From assembly GCF_014204415.1 (NCBI RefSeq), contig NZ_JACHLE010000001.1:186001-250000 (forward strand): DNA of 64,000 nucleotides. The letters are read 5' to 3'. The position numbers were made by a program, and so were the translations under genes. This DNA comes from Chryseobacterium defluvii. GTDB taxonomy: Bacteria; Bacteroidota; Bacteroidia; Flavobacteriales; Weeksellaceae. The notes beneath the pieces were generated by a model. It was given only the letters and a program-made list of their open reading frames with translations, was not told the origin of the DNA and made no database searches. Position 1 is the stretch's first letter, and every line of letters starts with the position of its first letter. This document shows positions 15,577 to 24,427 of this stretch, one piece after another.

Positions 15577-18402
15577 ATGAAACAACGTGATTTAAAGTAT
15601 TCATGTCTCATTGCTGTTTTATACTTTGGTATGAACGTCAATGCACAGGTTACCCCTCAGGACAGCACGGTTAAGGAGAAGAAAATTGAAGAGGTCGTGA
15701 TGATCGGATATGGTACGGCTAAGAAAAGGGACCTTACGGGCTCTATTGCTAAGGTGGATGGAAGTGAAGTTGCAGATAAACCTGCTGCCAATCCGGTAAA
15801 CTCTCTGCAAGGTAAAGTAGCTGGTCTTTCAGTTGTCAATTCAGGGCAGCCGGGATCGCAGGCTGATGTCAGGATTAGAGGTACTGTAACTATTAATGGA
15901 GTTAATCCGGTTTACATTGTGGATGGTGTTTTTGCAAACAATATTGACTTCTTGAATCCTGCAGATATAGAGTCAATGGAGATCCTGAAAGACCCTTCTT
16001 CTCTGGCAATTTTCGGTAGTAGAGGAGCAAACGGAGCAATCATTGTGACTACAAAGAGAGGAAAAACAGGTAGAACAACAATCAATCTGAGCTCTTCAAT
16101 AGGTATAAAGTCATTAGATAATAGACCTGATATTACGAATGCGGAACAGTTCAGGACTCTTTATAATGAGGATCTGGTGAATCAGGGACTACCTGCTTAT
16201 AATATGTTTAATATCTTTAATGCTGATATAAACTGGGTAGATGAAATCCGTCAAAAAGGAGGAATTATACAACAGCACAGTGTTACCATTTCAAATGGAA
16301 GCGAGAAAAACAGGGTGAGTTTTTCATTTGGATACCAGAAAGAAGAAGGATCCATAAAATATGAAGATTATGAAAGGTTTACTATGAAATTTAATGATGA
16401 CCTTAAAATCTCAAAATCTTTACGTGCGGGTTTTGGATTGACAGGTTCTTATGGTAAATTACCACAACTTAGAAACTTCACCTCCTCACTTAATGCTACA
16501 CCTGTAGTAGCTCCGGTTAATCTGAATCCTGGAGATCATTATGGATTATATAACTCTTTGCCACAACAAATTGGGGCCGCACAGATTGGTAATCCATTGG
16601 CATTGGTGGAAGGACACAGATATACCCAGTTGAATAAAGACTTCCAGTTCAATCCTAATGCCTATTTAGAATTCGATTTCTTTGATCATTTTACTTTCAG
16701 ATCCAGCTATTTCCTTACCTATAGAAACGGTACAGGCAGAGGGTATGAACCAATATTTAATGTTTATATTCCGGAAACAAACTCAGTTTCACCTTATTCC
16801 GGAAGACTGTTAAGTACGGTAAACCAATTTGAAAACAGGGATGTTTCCTTTCAGCAAAACCAATTATTGACTTATAAAAATAAGTTTGGAGTGCATGATC
16901 TTACCGTAATGGCCGGTTTTGAAACTATTAACAGAGAGTATAATAGCATGACAGGAAATGCAAAAAGCAGCTTATCAAATCCGCTTGGACAAATGCCTAA
17001 TAATCCTAGATTTTGGTATTTGAATTCAGATTTTGTAGATCCTGCCACAAGAACGGCTAACAGCAGCCAATACAAACAAAGACAGGTTTCGTATTTTGGA
17101 AGGATGTTATACAGCTATGATAGCAAATACATGTTAAATGCATCCTTACGTAATGATGGATCTTCCATGTTAGCTCCGGGTAATAGATTTGACTGGTTCT
17201 GGTCTGTAGGAGCAGCTTGGGAAGTTACTAAGGAAGATTTCCTTAGAAGTAATAATATCATTAACTATTTAAAAGTAAAAGGTTCGTACGGGGATCTTGG
17301 AAACCAGTTCACACCATACAGTTATTTTGGTTATCCGGTATATGTTGAGGGTGGAACAGGAGTCTTTAATGGTAATTTATATCCTGCTTTTATTAAACAG
17401 TATGAAGAAGCTGATGATTTAACATGGGAACATCTTAAATCCTATGAATTTGGTTTTGAGTCCATGTTCTTAGACAGGAGATTATCTTTAGACGCAACAT
17501 ATTATAATAAGAAAACGGAAGACTTATTGAATTACGTAATAGGTAATCCTAACTTTTTTATGAATGCGGGATCTATTGAAGCAAAAGGATTTGAATTTAC
17601 CGCAGGATGGAAAGATAAAATAGGAGAGAACTTTACTTACTTCTTTAATGGAAATTTAACAACAACGAAGACCAAAGTATTAAATACGTTAGAAGATGGC
17701 TATCAGACCTTCTATGGCCCTGCTATATATAAAGAAGGGTTGCCTGTAGGGGCTTTTTATGGATATGTTGTAGATGGTTTGTATCAGTCTTATGCGGATA
17801 TATTGGGTTCACCTGCCTCTACTATTGGAGATGTTGCGCCTGGGGATTTTAAATACAGAGATATTAATGGAGATGGAAAGATTACACCGGATGACCGTAC
17901 AATGATTGGTAATCCAACTCCTGATTTTACCTATGGATTTAGCATTGGGGCAGATTATAAAGGAATCTTTGTTAATGCAGATTTCTATGGAGTTTATGGG
18001 AATGAAGTATTCAGAGACTGGGGAAATGGCAGCTCATTTGCACCGTTTAACTACAGAACTGAAAGAATGGATAGATGGACGGGACCAGGAACATCGAATT
18101 GGGAACCGAGAAGCTATTCCGCATCAGCATATAATAGGGAGTATTCTACTTATATGATTGAAGATGGCAGCTTTTTTAGAGTTCGAAATGTTCAGATAGG
18201 TTATAATTTTGGTAAGGATTTGATTTCCCGTTATGGATTAGAGGGATTAAAACTTTACTTCAATGTACAGAACTTAAAAACCTGGGATCATGTGAACGGA
18301 TTCACACCGGAATTTGGTGGCTCTGCAACACAGTTCGGAGTAAACACAAGTGGTTATCCAAATCCAAGAATAACAAGTTTTGGTATTAGTGCAACTTTCT
18401 AA
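15577..18402 (+). CDS. susC: SusC/RagA-family TonB-dependent glycan transporter
   Basis: 941 residues from ATG 15577 (a TTG at 15553 is upstream but poorer). Signal peptide ends at NVNAQ. There is no N-terminal carboxypeptidase-like beta domain: the TonB-box-like segment KKIEEVVMIGYGTAKKRDLTGS follows directly, then the SusC signature of the plug, DVRIRGT and NPVYIVDGVF, the GSRGANGAIIVTTKRG motif, and a 22-strand barrel ending in ITSFGISATF. Carries oligosaccharides across the outer membrane with SusD as lid. It is the first gene of a seven-gene locus and ends 11 nt before susD. Confidence 0.95.
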   Translation: MKQRDLKYSCLIAVLYFGMNVNAQVTPQDSTVKEKKIEEVVMIGYGTAKKRDLTGSIAKVDGSEVADKPAANPVNSLQGKVAGLSVVNSGQPGSQADVRIRGTVTINGVNPVYIVDGVFANNIDFLNPADIESMEILKDPSSLAIFGSRGANGAIIVTTKRGKTGRTTINLSSSIGIKSLDNRPDITNAEQFRTLYNEDLVNQGLPAYNMFNIFNADINWVDEIRQKGGIIQQHSVTISNGSEKNRVSFSFGYQKEEGSIKYEDYERFTMKFNDDLKISKSLRAGFGLTGSYGKLPQLRNFTSSLNATPVVAPVNLNPGDHYGLYNSLPQQIGAAQIGNPLALVEGHRYTQLNKDFQFNPNAYLEFDFFDHFTFRSSYFLTYRNGTGRGYEPIFNVYIPETNSVSPYSGRLLSTVNQFENRDVSFQQNQLLTYKNKFGVHDLTVMAGFETINREYNSMTGNAKSSLSNPLGQMPNNPRFWYLNSDFVDPATRTANSSQYKQRQVSYFGRMLYSYDSKYMLNASLRNDGSSMLAPGNRFDWFWSVGAAWEVTKEDFLRSNNIINYLKVKGSYGDLGNQFTPYSYFGYPVYVEGGTGVFNGNLYPAFIKQYEEADDLTWEHLKSYEFGFESMFLDRRLSLDATYYNKKTEDLLNYVIGNPNFFMNAGSIEAKGFEFTAGWKDKIGENFTYFFNGNLTTTKTKVLNTLEDGYQTFYGPAIYKEGLPVGAFYGYVVDGLYQSYADILGSPASTIGDVAPGDFKYRDINGDGKITPDDRTMIGNPTPDFTYGFSIGADYKGIFVNADFYGVYGNEVFRDWGNGSSFAPFNYRTERMDRWTGPGTSNWEPRSYSASAYNREYSTYMIEDGSFFRVRNVQIGYNFGKDLISRYGLEGLKLYFNVQNLKTWDHVNGFTPEFGGSATQFGVNTSGYPNPRITSFGISATF

Positions 18403-18413
18403 AAATAATTAAA

Positions 18414-19901
18414 ATGAAAATTAAATTTATAAAAAATATATTTTTAACAGGGGTAGTTACCGCTGCTGTATTATCTCTTAATAGCTGTGGTGATGACTGG
18501 TTAGACCTTAAGCCGGAAGGAAGGCCTGTAGGCGAGGAAGTTCCAATTGGAGGATATGAAGCTATGGCCTTTGGGCTTTATGCCAGTTTACGAACCGAGG
18601 GAGGTGTTAGTGATTTTTCTTATGTGTGGACCCATTGTATTCGTGCGGATGATAATGAAAAAGGAAGTTCAGCATCAGATGCATCGGCAGATGGTAATGT
18701 CTTCAATAATTTTGGATATGTAGCAACTAATGGAAGCATAACCAGTGACTGGAACGGTCATTATAAAATCATATATGATTGTAATGAGTTGATTAATCTG
18801 GCTCAGGCTTCAGGAGATACCTCTACCGGTACGCTTACCAATATAGCAGAGGCAAAAGCAATCAGGGCTTTTTGTTACTTTGAACTAAGAAGAGATTTCG
18901 GAGAAGTACCTATTAATCTTAAAACGATAGATATTCCACAGGACGAAATTGCGCCTAAGAAAACTATTGCTGAGGTAGACGCTCAGATCATTCAGGATTT
19001 AACGGATGCTGAAGCAGCATTACCTTCACAATGGCCAAGCGCTTATTTGGGAAGAGCTACTAAAGGAATGGTGAACACCCTGTTAGCCAAATTATATTTA
19101 TATCAGGGGAATTGGTCTAAAGCCTTAGAACATTCAGAGCTGGTTATAAATTCTGGTGTGTATACCTTAAATCCATCATATGATGCCGAGTTTACAAAGG
19201 CAGGTAATAATTCTAAAGAATCTATTTTTGAAATTCAAAAAACATATGATTATCCTACAAAATACACTAACAACTTCTATGAATCTCAGGGAGTAAGAGG
19301 TAGTGGGACCTGGGATTTAGGTTGGGGCTTTAACGTGCCGTCTACAGGACTTATTGGAGTTTATGAAACAGCGGATATACGTAAAAAAACGACGATACTT
19401 ACTTCTGGAGGACCGGATATTTATAATTCTCTTACACTTCCAGATGGTCCGAACGACCCGTCTCCTGTTTTGGTTCAACAGTATTGGAATGGAAAAGCAT
19501 ACACATTGCCAGCTGAAAGAATACAATACGCCCAGACTAAAAACCATTGGGAGAATATTAAAATTCTTCGGTATGCAGATGCTATTTTAATTGCAGCAGA
19601 AGCAGCTAATGAATTAGGTCAGATTGCAAAAGCCACTACTTATGTAAACATGATCAGAACCAGAGCTGCTCTTGGAAATACTACAGCATCTAATCAGGGA
19701 GCTATGAGAGTAGCTATTAAACATGAAAGAAGAGTTGAGTTTGCAATGGAATTTGAAAGATTCTATGACCTGGTAAGATGGGGTGATGCCATTACAGCAC
19801 TAGCTGCACAGGGATATGCTGATAGAAACAAGCATTTCCCGATTCCTCAGCAGGCGATCGATAAAGCGCAGGGAGTATTGATACAGAATCCTAACTATTA
19901 A
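18414..19901 (+). CDS. susD: SusD/RagB-family glycan-binding lipoprotein
   Basis: 495 residues. Lipobox LNSC gives a surface lipoprotein; then DDWLDLKPEG typical of SusD N-termini. TPR-like helices follow: IAEAKAIRAFCYFELRRDFGEVPI, TKGMVNTLLAKLYLYQGNWSKALEHSELVI. The C-terminal half has ILRYADAILIAAEAANELG, HERRVEFAMEFERFYDLVRWGDA and the usual HFPIPQQAI ending. Forms the lid of the SusC transporter and binds the glycan at the cell surface. Confidence 0.95.
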   Translation: MKIKFIKNIFLTGVVTAAVLSLNSCGDDWLDLKPEGRPVGEEVPIGGYEAMAFGLYASLRTEGGVSDFSYVWTHCIRADDNEKGSSASDASADGNVFNNFGYVATNGSITSDWNGHYKIIYDCNELINLAQASGDTSTGTLTNIAEAKAIRAFCYFELRRDFGEVPINLKTIDIPQDEIAPKKTIAEVDAQIIQDLTDAEAALPSQWPSAYLGRATKGMVNTLLAKLYLYQGNWSKALEHSELVINSGVYTLNPSYDAEFTKAGNNSKESIFEIQKTYDYPTKYTNNFYESQGVRGSGTWDLGWGFNVPSTGLIGVYETADIRKKTTILTSGGPDIYNSLTLPDGPNDPSPVLVQQYWNGKAYTLPAERIQYAQTKNHWENIKILRYADAILIAAEAANELGQIAKATTYVNMIRTRAALGNTTASNQGAMRVAIKHERRVEFAMEFERFYDLVRWGDAITALAAQGYADRNKHFPIPQQAIDKAQGVLIQNPNY

Positions 19902-19918
19902 TTAATGAAGCAATAAAA

Positions 19919-20758
19919 ATGAAAAATATAATTAAAATCCTAAGTTTACTTTCTATAGGCTTACTAATATTTTCTTGTCAGGATTTAGATAGACCTGAAC
20001 TTGGAGATTATCCACAAGATACTAATGTCCCAGGAGGACCATTGAAATTTTATGTAGCTTTTGATGGACAAACTAATAATCCTCTTATGAATGCTGTTGA
20101 TAGTATAAGAGCAAAGTTTCCTTCAAGTAACCCGCTTTCATCGATAGACGGGATCAATGGTAAAGGTTTACAAGGACAAAACTATAAATATGTAAAATAT
20201 AACAGTGCTAATGATTTTGCTAAAGAGGCTAAAAGTTTTACTATTTCTGTTTGGGCTAAAAAAGGAACACTTAAAACAGACCATATCTTTAGTTTGCCCT
20301 CACCAAGTGATTATCACTGGTCTGCAGCTTCTATGTTTTTATTAACAGAAGGAAGTGTCTCTAGTCCGATTCTTAAGTTTTTTGTGAAAGATGCTACCGG
20401 TGAAAAATGGTTTGAATGGACAGGTGCAAATGCAGTTACAGGGTTTTATGATGGGAATTGGCATCATCTGGCTTTTGTATATGATGCTATAACCTCAAAA
20501 ATGACTCTTTATAAAGATGGAATTGCTCACCCTAATGTACCGGAATGGGTAGGACATGGTAATGTAAATCTGGAGCCGGCTAAAATAACAGGTTTGAAAA
20601 TTGGGGCTGGTCCTCAGGAATTTACTACTGAGCAGATTAACCAGGGTGCTGATGATTGGCTTAAAAATTCTTGGAATGGCGGTATTGATCAGTTTAGAAT
20701 GTATGCAACTGCATTGAATGCTTCGGAAGTAAACAGTTTGTATACTAAGAAAAAATAA
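19919..20758 (+). CDS. LamG-domain surface lipoprotein (SusE/F position)
   Basis: 279 residues. Lipobox IFSC at residues 17-20. From about residue 45 a concanavalin A-like/LamG jelly roll is visible: LKFYVAFDGQTNNPL, KGLQGQNYKYVKYNSAND, AKSFTISVWAKKG, the conserved WHHLAFVYDAITSKMTLYKDGI, and IDQFRMYATALNASEVNSLY at the end. By position behind susD it is likely the surface glycan-binding protein of the locus. It has no catalytic glutamate signature of GH16. Starts 17 nt after susD. Confidence 0.88.
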   Translation: MKNIIKILSLLSIGLLIFSCQDLDRPELGDYPQDTNVPGGPLKFYVAFDGQTNNPLMNAVDSIRAKFPSSNPLSSIDGINGKGLQGQNYKYVKYNSANDFAKEAKSFTISVWAKKGTLKTDHIFSLPSPSDYHWSAASMFLLTEGSVSSPILKFFVKDATGEKWFEWTGANAVTGFYDGNWHHLAFVYDAITSKMTLYKDGIAHPNVPEWVGHGNVNLEPAKITGLKIGAGPQEFTTEQINQGADDWLKNSWNGGIDQFRMYATALNASEVNSLYTKKK

Positions 20759-20761
20759 TTA

Positions 20762-22147
20762 ATGCGTAAAAAGATCATTATATTAACAACAACTGCCATA
20801 TTTTTATGTGGCAGTTGTTCTTCTGATAATACAGCTGTAAACGAAACCCCGTCTACACCCAATACACCCCAACAAAATACTTATACCGATGCCCAGCTCA
20901 TCGAAATGGTACAGAAAGATGTATTGAAATATTTTTGGGATTACGCAGAATCAAACTCTAAACTGGCCAGAGAAAGGTATCACACCGATAATCCGGGACA
21001 GGATGCTCAGGTAGTTTCTACAGGAGGATCCGGTTTTGGACTGATGACTATTTTAACGGGTATTAAAAATGGATATATTTCAAAGGCCGAAGCGGTTTCA
21101 AGGCTGACAACATCCCTTAATTTTCTGCAGAATGCCAACCGTTTTCATGGAGCATGGCCGCATTGGATGAATGGGGCTAACGGGCAGGTGGTTCCTTTCA
21201 GTCCTGCGGATAATGGAGGAGATCTTGTAGAGACAGCTTTTCTTGCCCAGGGATTAATATGTGTAAGAGAATATTTTAAAAACTCATCTGATGCAGCCGA
21301 ACTTGCCCTCTCACAAAAGGCAGACACCTTATGGAAAGGAATAGAATGGAACTGGTATACCAAAGGAGAAAATGTTTTATACTGGCATTGGTCTCCCGAT
21401 TTTAATTTCCAGATAAATCATAAATTACAAGGTTTTGATGAAACATTAATCACTTATGTTTTAGCCGCTGCTTCACCTACTTCCACCATTGACAAAACTG
21501 TTTACCAACAAGGGTGGGCCAGAAGTGGTAATATCAAGAGTATGGCCTCGCAGTATGGAATTCCTCTTATTGTGAACCACAATGTCACGGGAAGTACGAT
21601 AGGTCCTATGTTTTGGTCACATTATTCATTTTTAGGGTTAGATCCGAGAGGTTTGTCCGATGAATATGTAAATTATGGCGATGCTACTCTCAATCATTCC
21701 AGGATTATGTATCAGTATTGCATCACAAACCCGAAAGGATGGCAGGGCTATAACTCGAAAAGCTGGGGGCTTACGTCCAGTTATTCAAGAGACTTAGATG
21801 GCTCTACCGGATATGCTGCACATCAACCTAATACTGATTTAGGAGTTATTTCTCCTACGGCGGCACTTTCGGATATGCCTTATACGCCAACAGAAAGTAT
21901 GAGCATGCTGAGATATCTGTACAATGAAAATTATAACAAATATGTAGGAACCGCAGGTCCTTATGATGCCTATTCACTGCATTATAACTGGGTTACTCCA
22001 AGATATCTGGCGATCGATCAGGGAACCATTGGCCCAATGATTGAGAATCATAGATCACAGTTCTTGTGGCAATTATTTATGAATGCTCCGGATATAAGAC
22101 AAGGTTTAATAAAATTAGGATTTCATTCCACACAACACGGATTTTAA
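20762..22147 (+). CDS. GH144-like glucanase lipoprotein, copy 1
   Basis: 461 residues. Lipobox FLCGSC. Matches the glycoamylase-like domain (PF10091) that includes GH144 beta-1,2-glucanases, an (alpha/alpha)6 barrel. Visible family blocks are VQKDVLKYFWDYAE, STGGSGFGLMTIL, GAWPHWMNG, DNGGDLVETAFLAQG, WYTKGENVLYWHWSPDF, GFDETLITYVLAAASPTS, GPMFWSHYSFLGLDPRGL, WGLTSSYS, SPTAALSDMPYTPTESM and LAIDQGTIGPMIENHRSQFLW. Acidic residues in the DNGGD and DQGT blocks lie in the family's active-site region. It starts 3 nt after the LamG gene. Substrate assignment is by family. Confidence 0.85.
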   Translation: MRKKIIILTTTAIFLCGSCSSDNTAVNETPSTPNTPQQNTYTDAQLIEMVQKDVLKYFWDYAESNSKLARERYHTDNPGQDAQVVSTGGSGFGLMTILTGIKNGYISKAEAVSRLTTSLNFLQNANRFHGAWPHWMNGANGQVVPFSPADNGGDLVETAFLAQGLICVREYFKNSSDAAELALSQKADTLWKGIEWNWYTKGENVLYWHWSPDFNFQINHKLQGFDETLITYVLAAASPTSTIDKTVYQQGWARSGNIKSMASQYGIPLIVNHNVTGSTIGPMFWSHYSFLGLDPRGLSDEYVNYGDATLNHSRIMYQYCITNPKGWQGYNSKSWGLTSSYSRDLDGSTGYAAHQPNTDLGVISPTAALSDMPYTPTESMSMLRYLYNENYNKYVGTAGPYDAYSLHYNWVTPRYLAIDQGTIGPMIENHRSQFLWQLFMNAPDIRQGLIKLGFHSTQHGF

Positions 22148-22158
22148 AAGAATATTTA

Positions 22159-23550
22159 ATGAAAAGGATAGTATTATCACTTGGTGTAGCATCATTATTT
22201 TTCGCTTACTCCTGCAAAAACTCCCCATCTTCAAAACAGCAGGGGGTTCAGTCTGAAATTGTGAAAAGCGATATTACCGATGAGCAGCTTATGGATAAAG
22301 TGCAGAAAGACGCTTTAAAATATTTCTGGGAATATGCAGAGCCCAATTCAATGCTGGGAAGAGAACGTTATCATGAAGACAATATTTACCCTGATAATGA
22401 TAAGCATGTGATCACTACAGGTGGGTCAGGATTTGGACTGGCGACCATTCTTGTCGGAGTAGAAAGAGGTTTTGTTCCAAGAAAAGAAGCCGTAAAAAGA
22501 TTGACCATAATGATGGACTTCCTGGCTAAGGCAGACCGTCATAAAGGAGCCTGGTCCCACTGGATCAATGGTGAAACTGGGAAAACAGTTCCTTTTGGAA
22601 AGAAAGATAACGGGGGTGATCTGGTGGAAACGGCATTTTTAACCTCTGGAATTTTAATGGTGCGGGAATACTTTAAAAATGGAAATACAGAAGAAAAAGC
22701 CTTGGCAAAAAAATGTGATGAATTATGGCGTGGAATTCAGTGGAACTGGTATACAAAAGGAGGCGAAAAAGTATTATACTGGCACTGGTCACCGGAATAT
22801 CAGTGGGAAATGAACTTCCCGCTGCAAGGCTATAACGAATGCCTGATCACGTATATTCTGGCTGCATCATCACCTACCTATTCCATTGATACGGAAACTT
22901 ATTATAAAGGCTGGTCAAGAAACGGGGCTTATCTTACAAACAAGACCAAATACGGTCTGCCTTTATATGTAAAACACAATGGAGCAGAAGAATATGGAGG
23001 TCCCTTATTCTGGGCCCATTATTCCTATATTGGGTTAGACCCTACCGGATTGTCCGATAAACTGGTGAAGAACTATTTCGATCTGAATAAAAATCAGGTT
23101 CTTATCGATTACAAATACTGTGTCGAAAATCCTAAGCAATGGAAAGGCTATGGTTCAGATTATTGGGGATTGACGGCAAGCTATACAAGAAACAAAGACG
23201 GAGGAGTAGGTTATACTGCACATATGCCATCCAATGACCATGGAGTGGTTACTCCGACAGCGGCTTTAAGCAGCTTTCCATACACTCCGAAAGAATCCAT
23301 GGACTTTTTAAGGTTCATTTATACAAAGCAGCCTGAATTTATCGGTTCGGCAGGTCCCTATGATGCTACTTCGATCAATTATAGCAACTGGTTTACGCCA
23401 AGATATTTGGCTATTGATCAGGGAACCATTGCCCCGATGATCGAGAATCACAGGACCGGATTTTTGTGGAAACTGTTCATGAATACGCCGGAAATTCAGC
23501 AGGGACTTAAAAAACTGAGTTTTAAGTCAGCAAAGTATGGCATAAAATAG
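22159..23550 (+). CDS. GH144-like glucanase lipoprotein, copy 2
   Basis: 463 residues from ATG 22159; the frame is open further upstream into copy 1 but only this start gives a signal. Lipobox AYSC. Same domain and blocks as copy 1: DKVQKDALKYFWEYAEPNSMLGRERYH, TGGSGFGLATIL, GAWSHWING, DNGGDLVETAFLTSG, VLYWHWSPEYQWEMNFPLQGYNECLITYILAASSP, GLDPTGLSD, TPTAALSSFPYTPKESMDFLR, IDQGTIAPMIENHRTGFLWK. The two copies diverge throughout, so they may differ in endo/exo mode or chain position. 11 nt after copy 1. Confidence 0.85.
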   Translation: MKRIVLSLGVASLFFAYSCKNSPSSKQQGVQSEIVKSDITDEQLMDKVQKDALKYFWEYAEPNSMLGRERYHEDNIYPDNDKHVITTGGSGFGLATILVGVERGFVPRKEAVKRLTIMMDFLAKADRHKGAWSHWINGETGKTVPFGKKDNGGDLVETAFLTSGILMVREYFKNGNTEEKALAKKCDELWRGIQWNWYTKGGEKVLYWHWSPEYQWEMNFPLQGYNECLITYILAASSPTYSIDTETYYKGWSRNGAYLTNKTKYGLPLYVKHNGAEEYGGPLFWAHYSYIGLDPTGLSDKLVKNYFDLNKNQVLIDYKYCVENPKQWKGYGSDYWGLTASYTRNKDGGVGYTAHMPSNDHGVVTPTAALSSFPYTPKESMDFLRFIYTKQPEFIGSAGPYDATSINYSNWFTPRYLAIDQGTIAPMIENHRTGFLWKLFMNTPEIQQGLKKLSFKSAKYGIK

Positions 23551-23632
23551 TTTTAATATCTTTATCAATAGGAATGGGCTTTAACCCGTTAAAAAAATAA
23601 ATTTAAATGGCTTGCCAAAATTAAATGATAAT

Positions 23633-24340
23633 ATGAAATTCAAACTGAAATACATCCCGCTTTTATTGCTGCCTTTCTCATGGAATCTGAATGCCCAGGA
23701 AATAAAAGCAGAACTCAATAAAGAAGTCAGAAAGGTCGAGAAAATCTCCTATATATTAGATTATCCTAAGAATGCTAAAGGAAACGTTCCTCTTATTTTA
23801 TTCCTTCATGGTTCAGGAGAAAGAGGTACCGATCTCGAAATGGTAAAAGCCCACAGCCCCTTCACCTATAAAAATCTGATCAAAGAACCGGTTGCCATTC
23901 TGGCACCGCAATGCCCTGCCAATTCATGGTGGAATACGGAAACCTTGTACCAGCTGGTCAAAGAGATCCAGGCTGCATATAAGATCGATGTTTCCAGAAT
24001 ATATATTACAGGGCTTTCAATGGGAGGCTGGGGAACCTGGAAGCTGGCTATAGAACATCCTGAAATGTTTGCTGCGGTAGCGCCTGTTTGTGCTCCTGCA
24101 GATCGTGTCATGGAAGCCAATGCGGAACAATTGAAAAATATACCCGTTAAGATTTTCCATGGCGGGAATGATGATGTTGTATCACCCATTAACTCGATTA
24201 ATATGTATCAGGCCATAAAAAAAACTAATCCGACTGCCGAGTTGATCATTTTCCCTGACGATAACCACAACTCCTGGGATTCTACCTACTCGGATCCTGA
24301 GTTTTATAAGTGGATGCTTAACCAGAAATTAAAAAATTAA
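23633..24340 (+). CDS. Secreted alpha/beta-hydrolase (esterase/phospholipase-type)
   Basis: 235 residues from ATG 23633. Signal peptide MKFKLKYIPLLLLPFSWNLNAQ. Triad visible: nucleophile Ser129 in GLSMGGWG, Asp180 or Asp181 in HGGNDD, and His212 in DDNHNSW; oxyanion region LFLHGSGERG. Resembles the prolyl-oligopeptidase/phospholipase-carboxylesterase type lipoproteins found in many glycan loci, some of which remove ester groups from glycans. Within this locus it could deacylate substituted beta-glucans; that is inference. 82 nt from the previous gene, with a short GGGTTAAAGCCC-type hairpin between. Confidence 0.85.
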   Translation: MKFKLKYIPLLLLPFSWNLNAQEIKAELNKEVRKVEKISYILDYPKNAKGNVPLILFLHGSGERGTDLEMVKAHSPFTYKNLIKEPVAILAPQCPANSWWNTETLYQLVKEIQAAYKIDVSRIYITGLSMGGWGTWKLAIEHPEMFAAVAPVCAPADRVMEANAEQLKNIPVKIFHGGNDDVVSPINSINMYQAIKKTNPTAELIIFPDDNHNSWDSTYSDPEFYKWMLNQKLKN

Positions 24341-24397
24341 AGATAGATTTAGTTTTGATTAATAAATCTATATTCTCAAAATGAGAAAATAAAACAA

Positions 24398-24405
24398 TAC
24401 ATTTG
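24398..24405 (+). promoter_or_regulatory. Candidate -7 box (TACATTTG) before the GH3 gene
   Basis: TAnnTTTG match 22 nt before ATG 24428. A TTCTC/GAGAA hairpin lies just upstream (24373-24387). Suggests the GH3 gene also has its own promoter. Confidence 0.5.
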
Positions 24406-24427
24406 TAAAATTAAAGGATAAAACTAT